Positions 1-7,373 are shown, numbered from the stretch's first letter. The stretch: DNA of 15,165 nucleotides from Clostridiales bacterium (GCA_009778945.1 WRFF01000024.1:1-15165); one strand, 5' to 3'. Made by a program: numbers and translations. The notes: generated by a model not told the origin, from the sequence alone.

Positions 1-1
1 A

Positions 2-187
2 CAGGCAAATCAACCGCGTCCTGATGTGAACGCCGCTTATCCGGGAGTCGGGGATAACCACGGCTTTTCGGGCACAGTAACGACGACAAAGAGAGGCAGC
101 GTACCGGTATATATCTACGCAATTAACATTGGAGCCGGGACGAATGTCCTGATTGGGACAAAGACTGTAACGGTAGGGGCGCCGCCC
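2..187 (+). repeat. GH25 protein repeat unit 1 (partial)
   Basis: This is the C-terminal half of a ~118-codon repeat: PDVNAAYPGVGDNHGF, then VYIYAINIG and VLIGTKTV. It is close to identical at DNA level with the same part of unit 2, offset by 354 bp (for example gcttatccgggagtcgggg begins at 35 and again at 389). Confidence 0.85.
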
Positions 188-1531
188 GGAAATCCGATCG
201 GTCACGTTGACAGCGTATCTGCGTCTACAGCAACGCTGGGGCAGTTGTCGATAGGAGGCTGGGCGCTCGATGGCGACGCGGCGACCCAGGCGACGCAAGT
301 ACACATATACGTCGGAGGCCCTGCCGGTACCGCGGGCGCAGAGTTGTTTGGGTTACAGGCGAATCAGACACGTTCTGACGTAGGGGCTGCTTATCCGGGA
401 GTCGGGGATAACCACGGCTTTTCGAGCACAATCGTGACGGCGAAGAGAGGCAGCGTACCGGTATATATCTACGCAATCAACATTGGAGCCGGGTCGAATG
501 TCCTGATCGGGACAAAGACCGTAATGGTAGGGGCGCCGCTTGGCAATCCGATCGGTCATGTTGACGCTTATTCCAACAGCAACGGCAATTTAAATGTCAG
601 CGGATGGGCAGTCGACGGGGACTCGCCAGCAACGCCCATAACCATACACGTTTATGAAAACGGACCGGCTGGAACGGGCACTTTGCTCACAGCCTTTACT
701 GCGGGTCTTTCGCGTCCCGATGTAAACATCGCTTATCCGGGGATTGGGAATAATCACGGGTTTTCGCAAACTTTGAACATCCACAGCGCAAGCATTGTGT
801 ATATCTATGCAATCAATATTGGGAGTGGAACTAACGTGTTGATTGGAACAAACGCACAGCCGGTTCTCCGTGGTATCGACGTCTCCTATTGGAACGGCGG
901 CGGGGACAACCCCAGCACACCTGCAATCAACTGGGCGGCGGTGGCGCAAAGCGGTATACGGTTCGCCATGCTCAGGGCCGGATGGATTGGTACTGACGGC
1001 GTTTTCAATGTGGATAGCACCTATGCGTTTAACGTGAGAAACGCCCGGGCGAATGGCGTTCTTGTAGGCGCATATATCTATGAATATTCTTCCAATTACA
1101 ATACGCAAAGCGCGGGGATTAGCGCATTTGCCAGCTACACAAGATCGCAGGGCATCATTCTGGATTTGCCGGTGGCGCTGGACGTCGAGGATAGTATCTA
1201 CAAAGCCGGGACAGACGCCAACGGCGGCTACTCGTACATGACAAACCTGATACGATCCGGCATGTTGCAGCTCAGGGCTCTCGGTTATAAACCCGCTTTC
1301 TATACATCCCTCAACTGGGCACAAACCGAATTTGACGCTACGCAACTTGAAAAGGAAAGCAATACATTCTGGCTCGCCAGTTGGTACAACAACAATGCTG
1401 AACTCAGTCCAAATACGATCACATGGAACGGCGGCTATCCGGGCATCTGGCAGTACCGCAGCACAGGTTCCGTATCCGGCATAACCGGAAACGTAGATAT
1501 GGACTATCTTTATCCAAACAAGCTCAATTAG
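2..1531 (+). CDS. Secreted GH25 lysozyme with N-terminal repeats, 5' partial
   Basis: Muramidase of glycoside hydrolase family 25, expected to cut the MurNAc-GlcNAc bond of peptidoglycan outside the cell. The frame is open from base 2, and the residues before the GTG at 26 (QANQPRPDV) match the equivalent part of the next repeat (QANQTRSDV). So 26 is an internal valine codon, the gene starts upstream, and any signal peptide is outside the window. Bases 2-868 encode one partial and two complete repeats with the pattern GHVD, GWA.DGD, PDV, YPG.G.NHGF, YIYAINIG.G.NVLIG. The GH25 domain runs from 869 to 1528: it opens with RGIDVSYW (Asp codon at 878), has the catalytic-type LDVED (Asp codon 1181, Glu codon 1187), then WLASWY, WQY and a closing VDMDYLY. 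The stop TAG overlaps the convergent gene by 8 bp. Role inferred: wall remodelling. The repeats may bind wall material, which is not shown by sequence. Confidence 0.9.
   Translation, partial: QANQPRPDVNAAYPGVGDNHGFSGTVTTTKRGSVPVYIYAINIGAGTNVLIGTKTVTVGAPPGNPIGHVDSVSASTATLGQLSIGGWALDGDAATQATQVHIYVGGPAGTAGAELFGLQANQTRSDVGAAYPGVGDNHGFSSTIVTAKRGSVPVYIYAINIGAGSNVLIGTKTVMVGAPLGNPIGHVDAYSNSNGNLNVSGWAVDGDSPATPITIHVYENGPAGTGTLLTAFTAGLSRPDVNIAYPGIGNNHGFSQTLNIHSASIVYIYAINIGSGTNVLIGTNAQPVLRGIDVSYWNGGGDNPSTPAINWAAVAQSGIRFAMLRAGWIGTDGVFNVDSTYAFNVRNARANGVLVGAYIYEYSSNYNTQSAGISAFASYTRSQGIILDLPVALDVEDSIYKAGTDANGGYSYMTNLIRSGMLQLRALGYKPAFYTSLNWAQTEFDATQLEKESNTFWLASWYNNNAELSPNTITWNGGYPGIWQYRSTGSVSGITGNVDMDYLYPNKLN
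188..541 (+). repeat. GH25 protein repeat unit 2 (118 codons)
   Basis: A complete unit running from GNPIGHVD to the next GNPIGHVD. It contains GGWALDGD, an IYVGGPAG strand, RSDV and YPGVGDNHGF. The family resemblance is to secreted wall-protein repeats with GWA.D and HGF landmarks, inferred to be beta-sandwich modules. High DNA identity to unit 1 points to recent duplication or gene conversion. Confidence 0.85.
542..868 (+). repeat. GH25 protein repeat unit 3 (diverged)
   Basis: A third unit starting GNPIGHVD. It has the same landmarks (SGWAVDGD, YENGPAG, RPDV, YPGIGNNHGF, YIYAINIGSG), but the DNA sequence is clearly more diverged. It is 4 codons shorter between the PDV-YPG landmarks (342 bp offset). 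It joins directly to the GH25 domain at RGIDVS. Confidence 0.8.
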
Positions 1532-2630
1532 ATAAGAAGACGGAGGTGGCGGAGCTCTCTCTTAATGCCTGTACTTCCGCGACATGTTCATCCACAAAGA
1601 GGCGAATCGTCTCTTCTGTAATATTTTGGTTCTCAAACAATGGTTTACGTATATTTTCTGTATCCAGTGTTTTTATATAATCATCTGTATAGATATCTTT
1701 AAAAAGTCCACGCAGGTTCACAGGGTTAATTGAAAAGATTTCCGTATCCGGATAGTAATGCTGCGCGAATTCTTTTAGCTTTTTGTAACCGATCATTCTG
1801 TGAAACAGGTGATACCGCATCTCCGGTATTGTTTCGCTGTGACGTCCAGTTGAAAAATATCCAAAATAGCTTGTATCGCAGCCAACCAGATAAAGCGATT
1901 TGGGGTTTGTGTATAATGCAAAATGAATTGCCGGAAATACAACCGTATAGAAATCCATCAACGGATAGAACCTGATATCCGGACATATATATTCAGAAGG
2001 TGACTTATCAAAATAATATCTTGTTGCGCCTAGGTGTGCAGAGAGACTTTCAGATGCATCCATAGATAAGGGGGGAACCCCGGCGCAAATACCCAAGAAT
2101 ACCTTGCATTTGATTTTGAGAATATCATCCATAAAAGGGTGGTTCGGATTGCGAAAGTCTTGTGTAAAGTAGTAATCCAAGTTAATACTATCACTCTTGC
2201 ACACTCGATTTACTCCGATATGAATAGCCTTGTCAAGCGGCTTGTAATAGTTTAGTGAAGGACCCGCGCCAACAATAACGACAGCTTGCCCGTTATGTTT
2301 ATTTTTGTATTCTTCAAATGCAGCGGTATTTACAGCTACGATTGCTTGCTGTAGCTTAATCTGTTCTGTCAATCGGTCAGTTTTTGCATTTAGCTGTTCG
2401 TTCAACCGATCAGTTTTTGCATTTAGCGGTTCAATCACCTGATCGATTTTTTCGTCGGCCAGTCGAAATTTTTCATTCACTTGGCATAATAAGTCAGCCA
2501 TACTTTCCTGTTGATATTTTTTATACTGTTCGAAAAATTCCTTATTATTGTTTTGTAAAATTTCATTCAGCCTGTTCTGGCCTGCATGATAGGGATTGCG
2601 TAGTATTTTTTTGACAATTTTTTTTAGCAT
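1524..2630 (-). CDS. Coiled-coil protein with Maf/DUF115/GT42-like domain; candidate nonulosonyl glycosyltransferase
   Basis: Last gene of the leftward operon, 368 residues from the chosen start. Residues ~20-112 are a predicted coiled coil containing two 11-residue repeats (NAKTDRLNEQL, NAKTDRLTEQI). The second half has VVIVGAGPSLN (~117-127), IGVNRV, YYFTQDF and LYLVGCDTS (~246-254). The same order of GPSL, an asparagine-bearing strand and a late SG/VG.D motif occurs in the MptE-like/Maf (DUF115) family and in CstI-type GT42 sialyltransferases. Because the operon makes a CMP-nonulosonate, a transferase for that sugar is a reasonable inference; the exact family is uncertain. The start at 2630 is preferred over the ATG at 2636 because GGAGG (2638-2642 on the complement) lies 7 nt from 2630 but only 1 nt from 2636. 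No signal peptide or membrane helix is seen, so it is likely cytoplasmic. Confidence 0.65.
   Translation of the reverse strand: MLKKIVKKILRNPYHAGQNRLNEILQNNNKEFFEQYKKYQQESMADLLCQVNEKFRLADEKIDQVIEPLNAKTDRLNEQLNAKTDRLTEQIKLQQAIVAVNTAAFEEYKNKHNGQAVVIVGAGPSLNYYKPLDKAIHIGVNRVCKSDSINLDYYFTQDFRNPNHPFMDDILKIKCKVFLGICAGVPPLSMDASESLSAHLGATRYYFDKSPSEYICPDIRFYPLMDFYTVVFPAIHFALYTNPKSLYLVGCDTSYFGYFSTGRHSETIPEMRYHLFHRMIGYKKLKEFAQHYYPDTEIFSINPVNLRGLFKDIYTDDYIKTLDTENIRKPLFENQNITEETIRLFVDEHVAEVQALRESSATSVFLSN
2378..2427 (-). repeat. 33-bp (11-residue) tandem repeat within a coiled coil
   Basis: The 17-mer cagtttttgcatttagc occurs at 2378-2394 and again at 2411-2427, a 33 bp period that keeps frame. It encodes NAKTDRL twice. 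An 11-residue period is typical of hendecad (right-handed) coiled coils rather than strict heptads. The near-identical copies suggest a recent slippage duplication that could vary the length of the stalk. Confidence 0.75.
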
Positions 2631-2632
2631 AA

Positions 2633-3826
2633 TCATTCCTCCGGCTTCGGGGCTTCTCCCATAACAAAAAAGGCACGCAATAGATCAGCATATTCATCAC
2701 GCTGCCGCATAATATTTTTAATTGCAATGGTTTCTTGTTTGATGCATTCTTCACGATGAAAGAGGACTATTTTAAGCGAGTCCAATAAGCGTGATGCAAA
2801 CGATGTATCCGTTTCATCGGTTTTGAGGAGGAATTTATCCAATTGCAAGTTTTGATAAAGCGCAGCAATTCGCTCGCCGCTGACAAGGCCTTCCGCTGTC
2901 AATCCGATTGTCGGGATCGTATTTTCAAGAGCAAGCACGTTCGCGTGGAAACGCATCGCTACAATAGCGTCGCAGGCTTTATAGTAAGAGACCATGGTCC
3001 TTCCGGCTGTTCTTCCGGATGGATTGTACGGCGCTATGACAACATTGTTTCGAAACGCCTCTTGTCCGGAATATTGCTTAATTTGATGTAAAGCATCAAT
3101 ATCACTTGGCATATGCAAGAAGAAAATGATTCGTATATTCTCTGTGATTAATGACTGCACAACCTGCGCTATTCCTTTGTTTAAATGCGTGGTTTTCTTT
3201 ATGTCCGAATCATCTGCGGTAAAAGCGTTGTTCCCAATTGAAAACCCGACGGTGGTTCGTTCTTGCTCAAATGCATGCGGGTCAATATCTTTATCGAAAA
3301 AGAAGCCGATATCCGGCACTTCTTTGAATAAACCGGCGAGATTGTTTCCGAACCGCTGCGCAATTCTCTCTAAACTGCCATCATTTCGAACGGATAAGAA
3401 CCAGTTTTTCCTCTTTGATATATTGCGGATAAATCTTTCAAAATTTTGAAAAACGGTTTTTTGCACCGGATCGCCTTCTTTCAAATTGCCTGGTTCCGCG
3501 TATCCCAATCCGTTCAAGATCACAGGTATTTTAATGCCGTCAATAAAATCATCGGGGAAATCTAACGTCGTTCCGGTATTTGAATAATCCCATCGGACGT
3601 CCAAATATAACCCGCCTCCAATAACAAACAAATCATGAGCATTTATTTCGTTTAAGAATTCGGTATCAAAACTGCGTTTTTTGCTGTTCCTATAAAAATC
3701 CCGCATGTGTATGCATGTAAATACCACTTCTCCGCCTAATGCGTCGGAAAGAAATTGCGGGAACGGGGCGGTATATAAAATGTCGCCTACGTTCCCTTCA
3801 AAAGATGTTAGATGTAATACTTTCAT
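2633..3826 (-). CDS. Polysaccharide pyruvyl transferase family protein (CsaB/WcaK-like)
   Basis: Family PF04230 members transfer pyruvate from phosphoenolpyruvate to hydroxyls of a sugar in a surface polymer, making a ketal and adding negative charge. Visible landmarks are the N-terminal MKVLHLTSFEGNVGD, LFVIGGGLYLD, the middle FLSVRNDGS and DIGFFFD, and the C-terminal AIVAMRFHANVLAL with IPTIGL. Length is 397 residues, normal for the family. The ATG at 3826 is preferred over 3838 because GGAG sits 6 nt before it and family members usually begin just before the GN.GD segment; 3838 has no Shine-Dalgarno. A 36 bp gap separates it from the methyltransferase-like gene upstream, and its stop is 2 bp from the next start. 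The acceptor sugar cannot be read from the sequence. Cytoplasmic, with no signal peptide. Confidence 0.88.
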   Translation of the reverse strand: MKVLHLTSFEGNVGDILYTAPFPQFLSDALGGEVVFTCIHMRDFYRNSKKRSFDTEFLNEINAHDLFVIGGGLYLDVRWDYSNTGTTLDFPDDFIDGIKIPVILNGLGYAEPGNLKEGDPVQKTVFQNFERFIRNISKRKNWFLSVRNDGSLERIAQRFGNNLAGLFKEVPDIGFFFDKDIDPHAFEQERTTVGFSIGNNAFTADDSDIKKTTHLNKGIAQVVQSLITENIRIIFFLHMPSDIDALHQIKQYSGQEAFRNNVVIAPYNPSGRTAGRTMVSYYKACDAIVAMRFHANVLALENTIPTIGLTAEGLVSGERIAALYQNLQLDKFLLKTDETDTSFASRLLDSLKIVLFHREECIKQETIAIKNIMRQRDEYADLLRAFFVMGEAPKPEE

Positions 3827-3862
3827 TATTTGCTCCATTTTTTCAAATAAGGCAATACCTGT

Positions 3863-4594
3863 TCAGCCGTTCGAAGCAATCGCAAGGATTGCATCGGAAG
3901 TCAGATCCGTGTTCAATCTCATTTTATAATAACCATCCAACCACTCCAACCCTTGAGGAGGCGCTAATTGCCTGAACCGCTTCTCCGGCACGCCAAAACG
4001 GATCCAATTTGCCGCATTCTCGAAACTGTAATTATGGGATCCCTTAATCCGAACATCGTTAAACCCAAGGCTTTCGCAAAGATGAGAAAGTACGTTTGGC
4101 TTGAAGTAACTCAAATGCGCACGCATATACGAAAAATGATTATATTCTTCACAAATGCTTTTGAGCGCATCGTTATAGTTTGGGACTTCAATAAAGATTA
4201 AGCCGTTTTTATCCAACATGCGTTTGGCATTCTTCAAGAAGATATATGGATTTGAAATATGTTCCAAAACATGAAGCAGATAAATAAAATCATATCGTTT
4301 AAAAAATGTATCGGCAAGATTATCTGAAAGAAGGTTTATATTGAATACATTCCCTATACAGAATTTTTTTGCGATTGATCTGCGCGAATCGCTGATTTCG
4401 ATCCCTTCTGCTTGCTTGTTGTTATCATAATATTCTTTATCATCATCACGGCAGGGTATGCGATCGAGCTGGATATGGCCGCAATTCAAACACTCGATTA
4501 CATTCAACTTGTTGTCATCGCGGACACCTTCATGAACAACCTTAAAAACCTTGCTTTGACACAGCATGCATTCTGAATTATCAAGTTCTTTCAT
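3863..4594 (-). CDS. Methyltransferase-family protein with Zn-finger, SAM motif I missing
   Basis: The N-terminus carries CxxC (residues 9, 12) and CLNCGH (35, 38), the zinc-binding module common in sugar C-methyltransferases and their relatives. The C-terminal part matches class I SAM methyltransferases after motif I: EGIEISDSRRSIAKK (acidic beta2 segment), DFIYLLHVLEHI (~102-113), LDKNGLIFIEVPN and LSYFKPNVL. Normally ~50-60 residues containing a glycine-rich DxGCGxG loop lie between the YY(D/E).N segment and the beta2 segment. Here YYDNNKQ is followed immediately by AEGIEIS, so the loop is absent without a frame break (junction near 4411). The protein is therefore shorter than relatives (243 residues) and may not bind SAM. 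The start at 4594 is chosen because GAGG lies 6 nt upstream; 4600 abuts it. It overlaps the CBS-cupin gene by 14 bp. Confidence 0.75.
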   Translation of the reverse strand: MKELDNSECMLCQSKVFKVVHEGVRDDNKLNVIECLNCGHIQLDRIPCRDDDKEYYDNNKQAEGIEISDSRRSIAKKFCIGNVFNINLLSDNLADTFFKRYDFIYLLHVLEHISNPYIFLKNAKRMLDKNGLIFIEVPNYNDALKSICEEYNHFSYMRAHLSYFKPNVLSHLCESLGFNDVRIKGSHNYSFENAANWIRFGVPEKRFRQLAPPQGLEWLDGYYKMRLNTDLTSDAILAIASNG

Positions 4595-5336
4595 AATCAT
4601 CCTCTAAGCGTTCAATATCATCTTCATCGAAGCCTTCTCCCAATTGGACTTCTATGGCAATAAGGGAATTTTCTTTGGAATTGTTGCATAGCCTATGAAT
4701 ACATCCTTTTGGGATAAATACAGTACTTCCGGCATGTAAGTCCACTATTGAATCTCCAATTTGCGCCTGGCCCTGGCCAAAAACAATAAACCAATATTCT
4801 TCACGCAGTTTGTGGCGCTGCAAACTGATCGCCGAACCGGGATTGAGCCCTAAAACTTTCGACTGATAAAAGTCGTTAAGAATCGTGGTTTTATAATATC
4901 CCCAGGGCTTACTGGTCAGTTCATAATCTAAAGTGCTTTCATCCAACATATTAAAGTCATAATATAAATCAACTTGCAGTTTGCACAGAGTGACAATCTG
5001 TAATTGCCGCTTCGTCAATATGTTTACAAGCTTTCCTTCACTCCCCAAGACAGGCAGAAATTGAATTTTTTTATTGGACATCAGGTCTATCGCTTTCGCC
5101 AAACCGTCGCTTTGCGCCAGGACTTTATCGCTGTGTATATAGATGTCTTCTATCGGATCGTCAATACTTTTCCCTCGAATCAGCGCCCGGCGGATATCCC
5201 CGTCAGTGAGAGTCCCGAGGAAAATCCCGTTTTGTATGACGATAACGAACCCTTTTTTGTTCAAATCGATTTTTTTCAGGGCAAGCAACAGCGAGTCTGT
5301 TTTTTCGATACAGCATTCCATCAATTTGTCGTTCAT
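4581..5336 (-). CDS. CBS-domain pair fused to mannose-6-phosphate isomerase-type cupin
   Basis: 251 residues. Residues ~8-115 form two CBS motifs (FVIVIQNGIFLGTLTDGDIRRAL; IQFLPVLGSEGKLVNILT), which usually sense adenine nucleotides. Residues ~142-251 form a cupin of the type II PMI/ManC C-terminal kind: KPWGYY, LNPGSAISLQRH, REEYWFIVFGQGQ and FIPKGCIHRL. In active type II isomerases the central segment has an H-x-H and E-H pattern. Here it reads H175-K-L177 and E180-Y181, so some usual ligands are replaced, although H175, E180 and H214 remain. In related nonulosonate clusters CBS pairs are often joined to a nucleotidyltransferase, so this pairing stands out. The start at 5336 makes an ATGA overlap with neuA-kdsC and has AAGGG 6 nt upstream; the in-frame extension to 5396 lies inside that gene. 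Function may be Man-6-P supply or a regulatory sensor; undecided. Confidence 0.8.
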   Translation of the reverse strand: MNDKLMECCIEKTDSLLLALKKIDLNKKGFVIVIQNGIFLGTLTDGDIRRALIRGKSIDDPIEDIYIHSDKVLAQSDGLAKAIDLMSNKKIQFLPVLGSEGKLVNILTKRQLQIVTLCKLQVDLYYDFNMLDESTLDYELTSKPWGYYKTTILNDFYQSKVLGLNPGSAISLQRHKLREEYWFIVFGQGQAQIGDSIVDLHAGSTVFIPKGCIHRLCNNSKENSLIAIEVQLGEGFDEDDIERLEDDYERT

Positions 5337-6484
5337 TTTATTCCCTTTGACAGTATGATATCCGCGGCTTCGCGCACGGCTCCTCGTCCGCCGCACATTT
5401 GTGTGATATATGCAGAGGCAGCTTTGGTTTCCGCTGTTCCGTCAGCGACGCAAAACCCGACCCCGACGCTGTTAAGGGCCTTTACATCATTTTGATCATC
5501 ACCCATGTAGGCGGTGTTTATTAAATCAATTCCATATTTCTCACACAGCTTTGATATTGCAAATTTTTTATCGGACACGCCCATCAACAGTTCATCGACC
5601 TGCATTTTTTCTGCGCGTTTTCGAACTATTTCCGAAGTCTCTCCCGTGATGATCCCTACAATGACGCCTCGTTCCTGAAGCATACGTAAGCCCGCTGCGT
5701 CACGGGTATTAAATTTTTTCAGGACTTCGCCGTCTTTCGAATAATACATTCCGCCATCCGTAAGGGTGCCGTCGCAATCAACCAGAAACATCTTTATCGC
5801 CGGCATGTCCGTGAGGGACGACCTTCTCCGGAGCAACTCTTCAACGATATGCCAATCCTCCGGCTCATCAAGCTCAATATAAGATTCAGGCGGCATTTCG
5901 ACTATTTTGATATTTCCGGATATTCTGCATTTGCTGCTCAATAACGCCTTTCTGCTTGTGATGTAAAATGCTCCGTTTTCGATAAGCTGCCCGTCAAAAT
6001 CCTGTCGCCTGGGCCGCTCGAAATATACATAGTTTACCGGAGCGGCGTATCCGTTTTCGTCGCTATCCCAGATAAACCTTTTTTGTCTTACTACGGAAAG
6101 TACGCTGTCAACACTGTTTTCAGAATAGATTTCAAATCCTTTTCGAATATCTTCGGATGTAACAAGAGGAGATGTGGCTTGAATCAAAACAATAGTATCG
6201 AAAGGATGATCAACGGCAAACTCAAGCATTCCGGCTTCGGTCGGTGCGGTATCGGCCGCCGATTCTTTGCTCCTGTCAATCACCTCGGCTTTATCAAATC
6301 CGAACCCGTCAACGACCTTTCGAATTTCATCGCTGTCGGTACTTACAAACACCTTATTTATTTCAAAGCAATCACAGGCGGCTTTTAGCGCCCAATAAAT
6401 CAGAGGTTTCCCCGCAATCGTTTTTATATTTTTGTATGGAATGGATTTACTGCCGCCCCTTGCGGGGATATACGCAATGTTCAT
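5333..6484 (-). CDS. neuA: Fused CMP-nonulosonate synthetase (NeuA) and KdsC-like HAD phosphatase
   Basis: A 383-residue bifunctional protein. Residues 1-~225 are a CMP-acylneuraminate synthetase: IPARGGSKSIPYKN at 6-19, the AGKPLI segment, STDSDEI, and IQATSPL at 101-107. They activate a nonulosonic acid with CTP. Residues ~229-383 are a KdsC/YrbI-type C0 HAD phosphatase: VDCDGTLTDG with D236 and D238, GIITGE, SDKK, MGDDQND at 327-333 and GGRGAVREAADIIL. That domain usually removes phosphate from Kdo-8-P or a nonulosonate-9-P. The fusion implies that the neighbouring NeuB product is phosphorylated, then dephosphorylated and CMP-activated by one polypeptide. A similar NeuA-KdsC layout is known from vertebrate CMAS. 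ATGA overlaps link it both to neuB upstream and to the CBS-cupin gene downstream. Cytoplasmic. Confidence 0.92.
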   Translation of the reverse strand: MNIAYIPARGGSKSIPYKNIKTIAGKPLIYWALKAACDCFEINKVFVSTDSDEIRKVVDGFGFDKAEVIDRSKESAADTAPTEAGMLEFAVDHPFDTIVLIQATSPLVTSEDIRKGFEIYSENSVDSVLSVVRQKRFIWDSDENGYAAPVNYVYFERPRRQDFDGQLIENGAFYITSRKALLSSKCRISGNIKIVEMPPESYIELDEPEDWHIVEELLRRRSSLTDMPAIKMFLVDCDGTLTDGGMYYSKDGEVLKKFNTRDAAGLRMLQERGVIVGIITGETSEIVRKRAEKMQVDELLMGVSDKKFAISKLCEKYGIDLINTAYMGDDQNDVKALNSVGVGFCVADGTAETKAASAYITQMCGGRGAVREAADIILSKGIK

Positions 6485-7362
6485 CCCTTATCCCTCACTC
6501 TGAATTTGAGTTTCTCCCGTTGGGCCCGCTCTACAGGCAATAATTCTTCGCGTTTATTTCTCAATGCCTTTTGTACATCCGTTAAATCGCTCTTTAGCTG
6601 TTTCATATCGTCAGGTTCCAATGAGGCGGCATGATCCGTTCCTTTCCAGGACCTGTCTAATGTAAAGTGACGTTCGATCATATTGGCCCCAAGCGTATAC
6701 GCGGCGATATCGACAGCGATACCGAGATGATGTCCCGAAAAGCCGAAACATTTGACTCTGCCGCTATAAGCATCCATTAAACGTGAAATGTCAAGAAGGC
6801 ACACATCCTCAAAGGCAACGGGATAACCCGAAGTGCATGCGTATAGGACCAGGTCATCGTTTCTGCCGTATTTCTCAAATAAGCCGACAAGAGCGCCTTC
6901 CTCTTCATCGGTCGTCATGCCCAGGGATACATGGATATCACCTTGATAATTTGCACAAAGCCATTCGAGCATTTCCCGATTGTTGTTACACGCAGAGGGG
7001 ATTTTTATGAACTTTGGGTTCAGTGAGGCTATTTCTTTCGCGGATGTCAAATCCCAAACGGACGTACTGTATGTCACGCCGAGTTCTTCGCACCATATTT
7101 TTAATTGCGCATGCTGCTCTGCGCTGAATTCTAAAAATTCCCTATGTTCTCCGTATGTGTTGCCGTAAGCGTGCCGCGGATTGGGATGCGGCGCGTTATA
7201 TTGCTCGGGAGACAACAATTCCCGGTTGCACCGCTTTTGAAACTTAACTGCGTCCGCTTTGCAATATGCAGCCGCCGATTGTATAAGTTCAAAGGCTATA
7301 TCCATATTCCCTTTGTGGTTACACCCTATTTCAGCGATGAGACAGGGGTTTTGATAGTCCAT
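6481..7362 (-). CDS. neuB: NeuB-family nonulosonate (sialic/Kdn/legionaminic-type) synthase without SAF domain
   Basis: Condenses phosphoenolpyruvate with a hexose derivative to make a nine-carbon 2-keto-3-deoxy acid. Visible signatures are IAEIGCNHKGN (9-19), AVKFQKR (38-44), YSTSVWD, KIPSACNNN, SLGMTT, the metal-ligand-type GFSGHHLGIA and ERHFTLDR, and GTDHAASLEP. At 293 residues it is ~50 shorter than canonical NeuB and ends where the C-terminal SAF (antifreeze-like) domain would begin, with no sign of frameshift. In canonical NeuB dimers that SAF domain closes over the partner active site, so this is a distinct short subtype (it also has a YGNTYGEHREFLEF segment). First gene of the leftward operon; GGAGG lies 4 nt before the ATG and two hairpins precede it. 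The substrate is not readable: ManNAc(-6-P), Man-6-P or a 6-deoxy diamino sugar are all possible. Confidence 0.9.
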   Translation of the reverse strand: MDYQNPCLIAEIGCNHKGNMDIAFELIQSAAAYCKADAVKFQKRCNRELLSPEQYNAPHPNPRHAYGNTYGEHREFLEFSAEQHAQLKIWCEELGVTYSTSVWDLTSAKEIASLNPKFIKIPSACNNNREMLEWLCANYQGDIHVSLGMTTDEEEGALVGLFEKYGRNDDLVLYACTSGYPVAFEDVCLLDISRLMDAYSGRVKCFGFSGHHLGIAVDIAAYTLGANMIERHFTLDRSWKGTDHAASLEPDDMKQLKSDLTDVQKALRNKREELLPVERAQREKLKFRVRDKG

Positions 7363-7373
7363 TTAACCTCCGC

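Noticed and set aside
26..28. GTG at 26 as the start of the lysozyme gene
   Set aside because: The frame is open to base 2 and the preceding residues match the equivalent part of the next repeat, so this is an internal valine codon.
1524..1560. Bidirectional terminator between the convergent lysozyme and transferase-like genes
   Set aside because: Only 4 bp stems (ccgg pairs near 1476) were found and the genes overlap by 8 bp.
5337..5396. 20-residue arginine-rich extension of the CBS-cupin protein
   Set aside because: It lies inside neuA-kdsC in another frame; the ATG at 5336 has a Shine-Dalgarno and an ATGA overlap.
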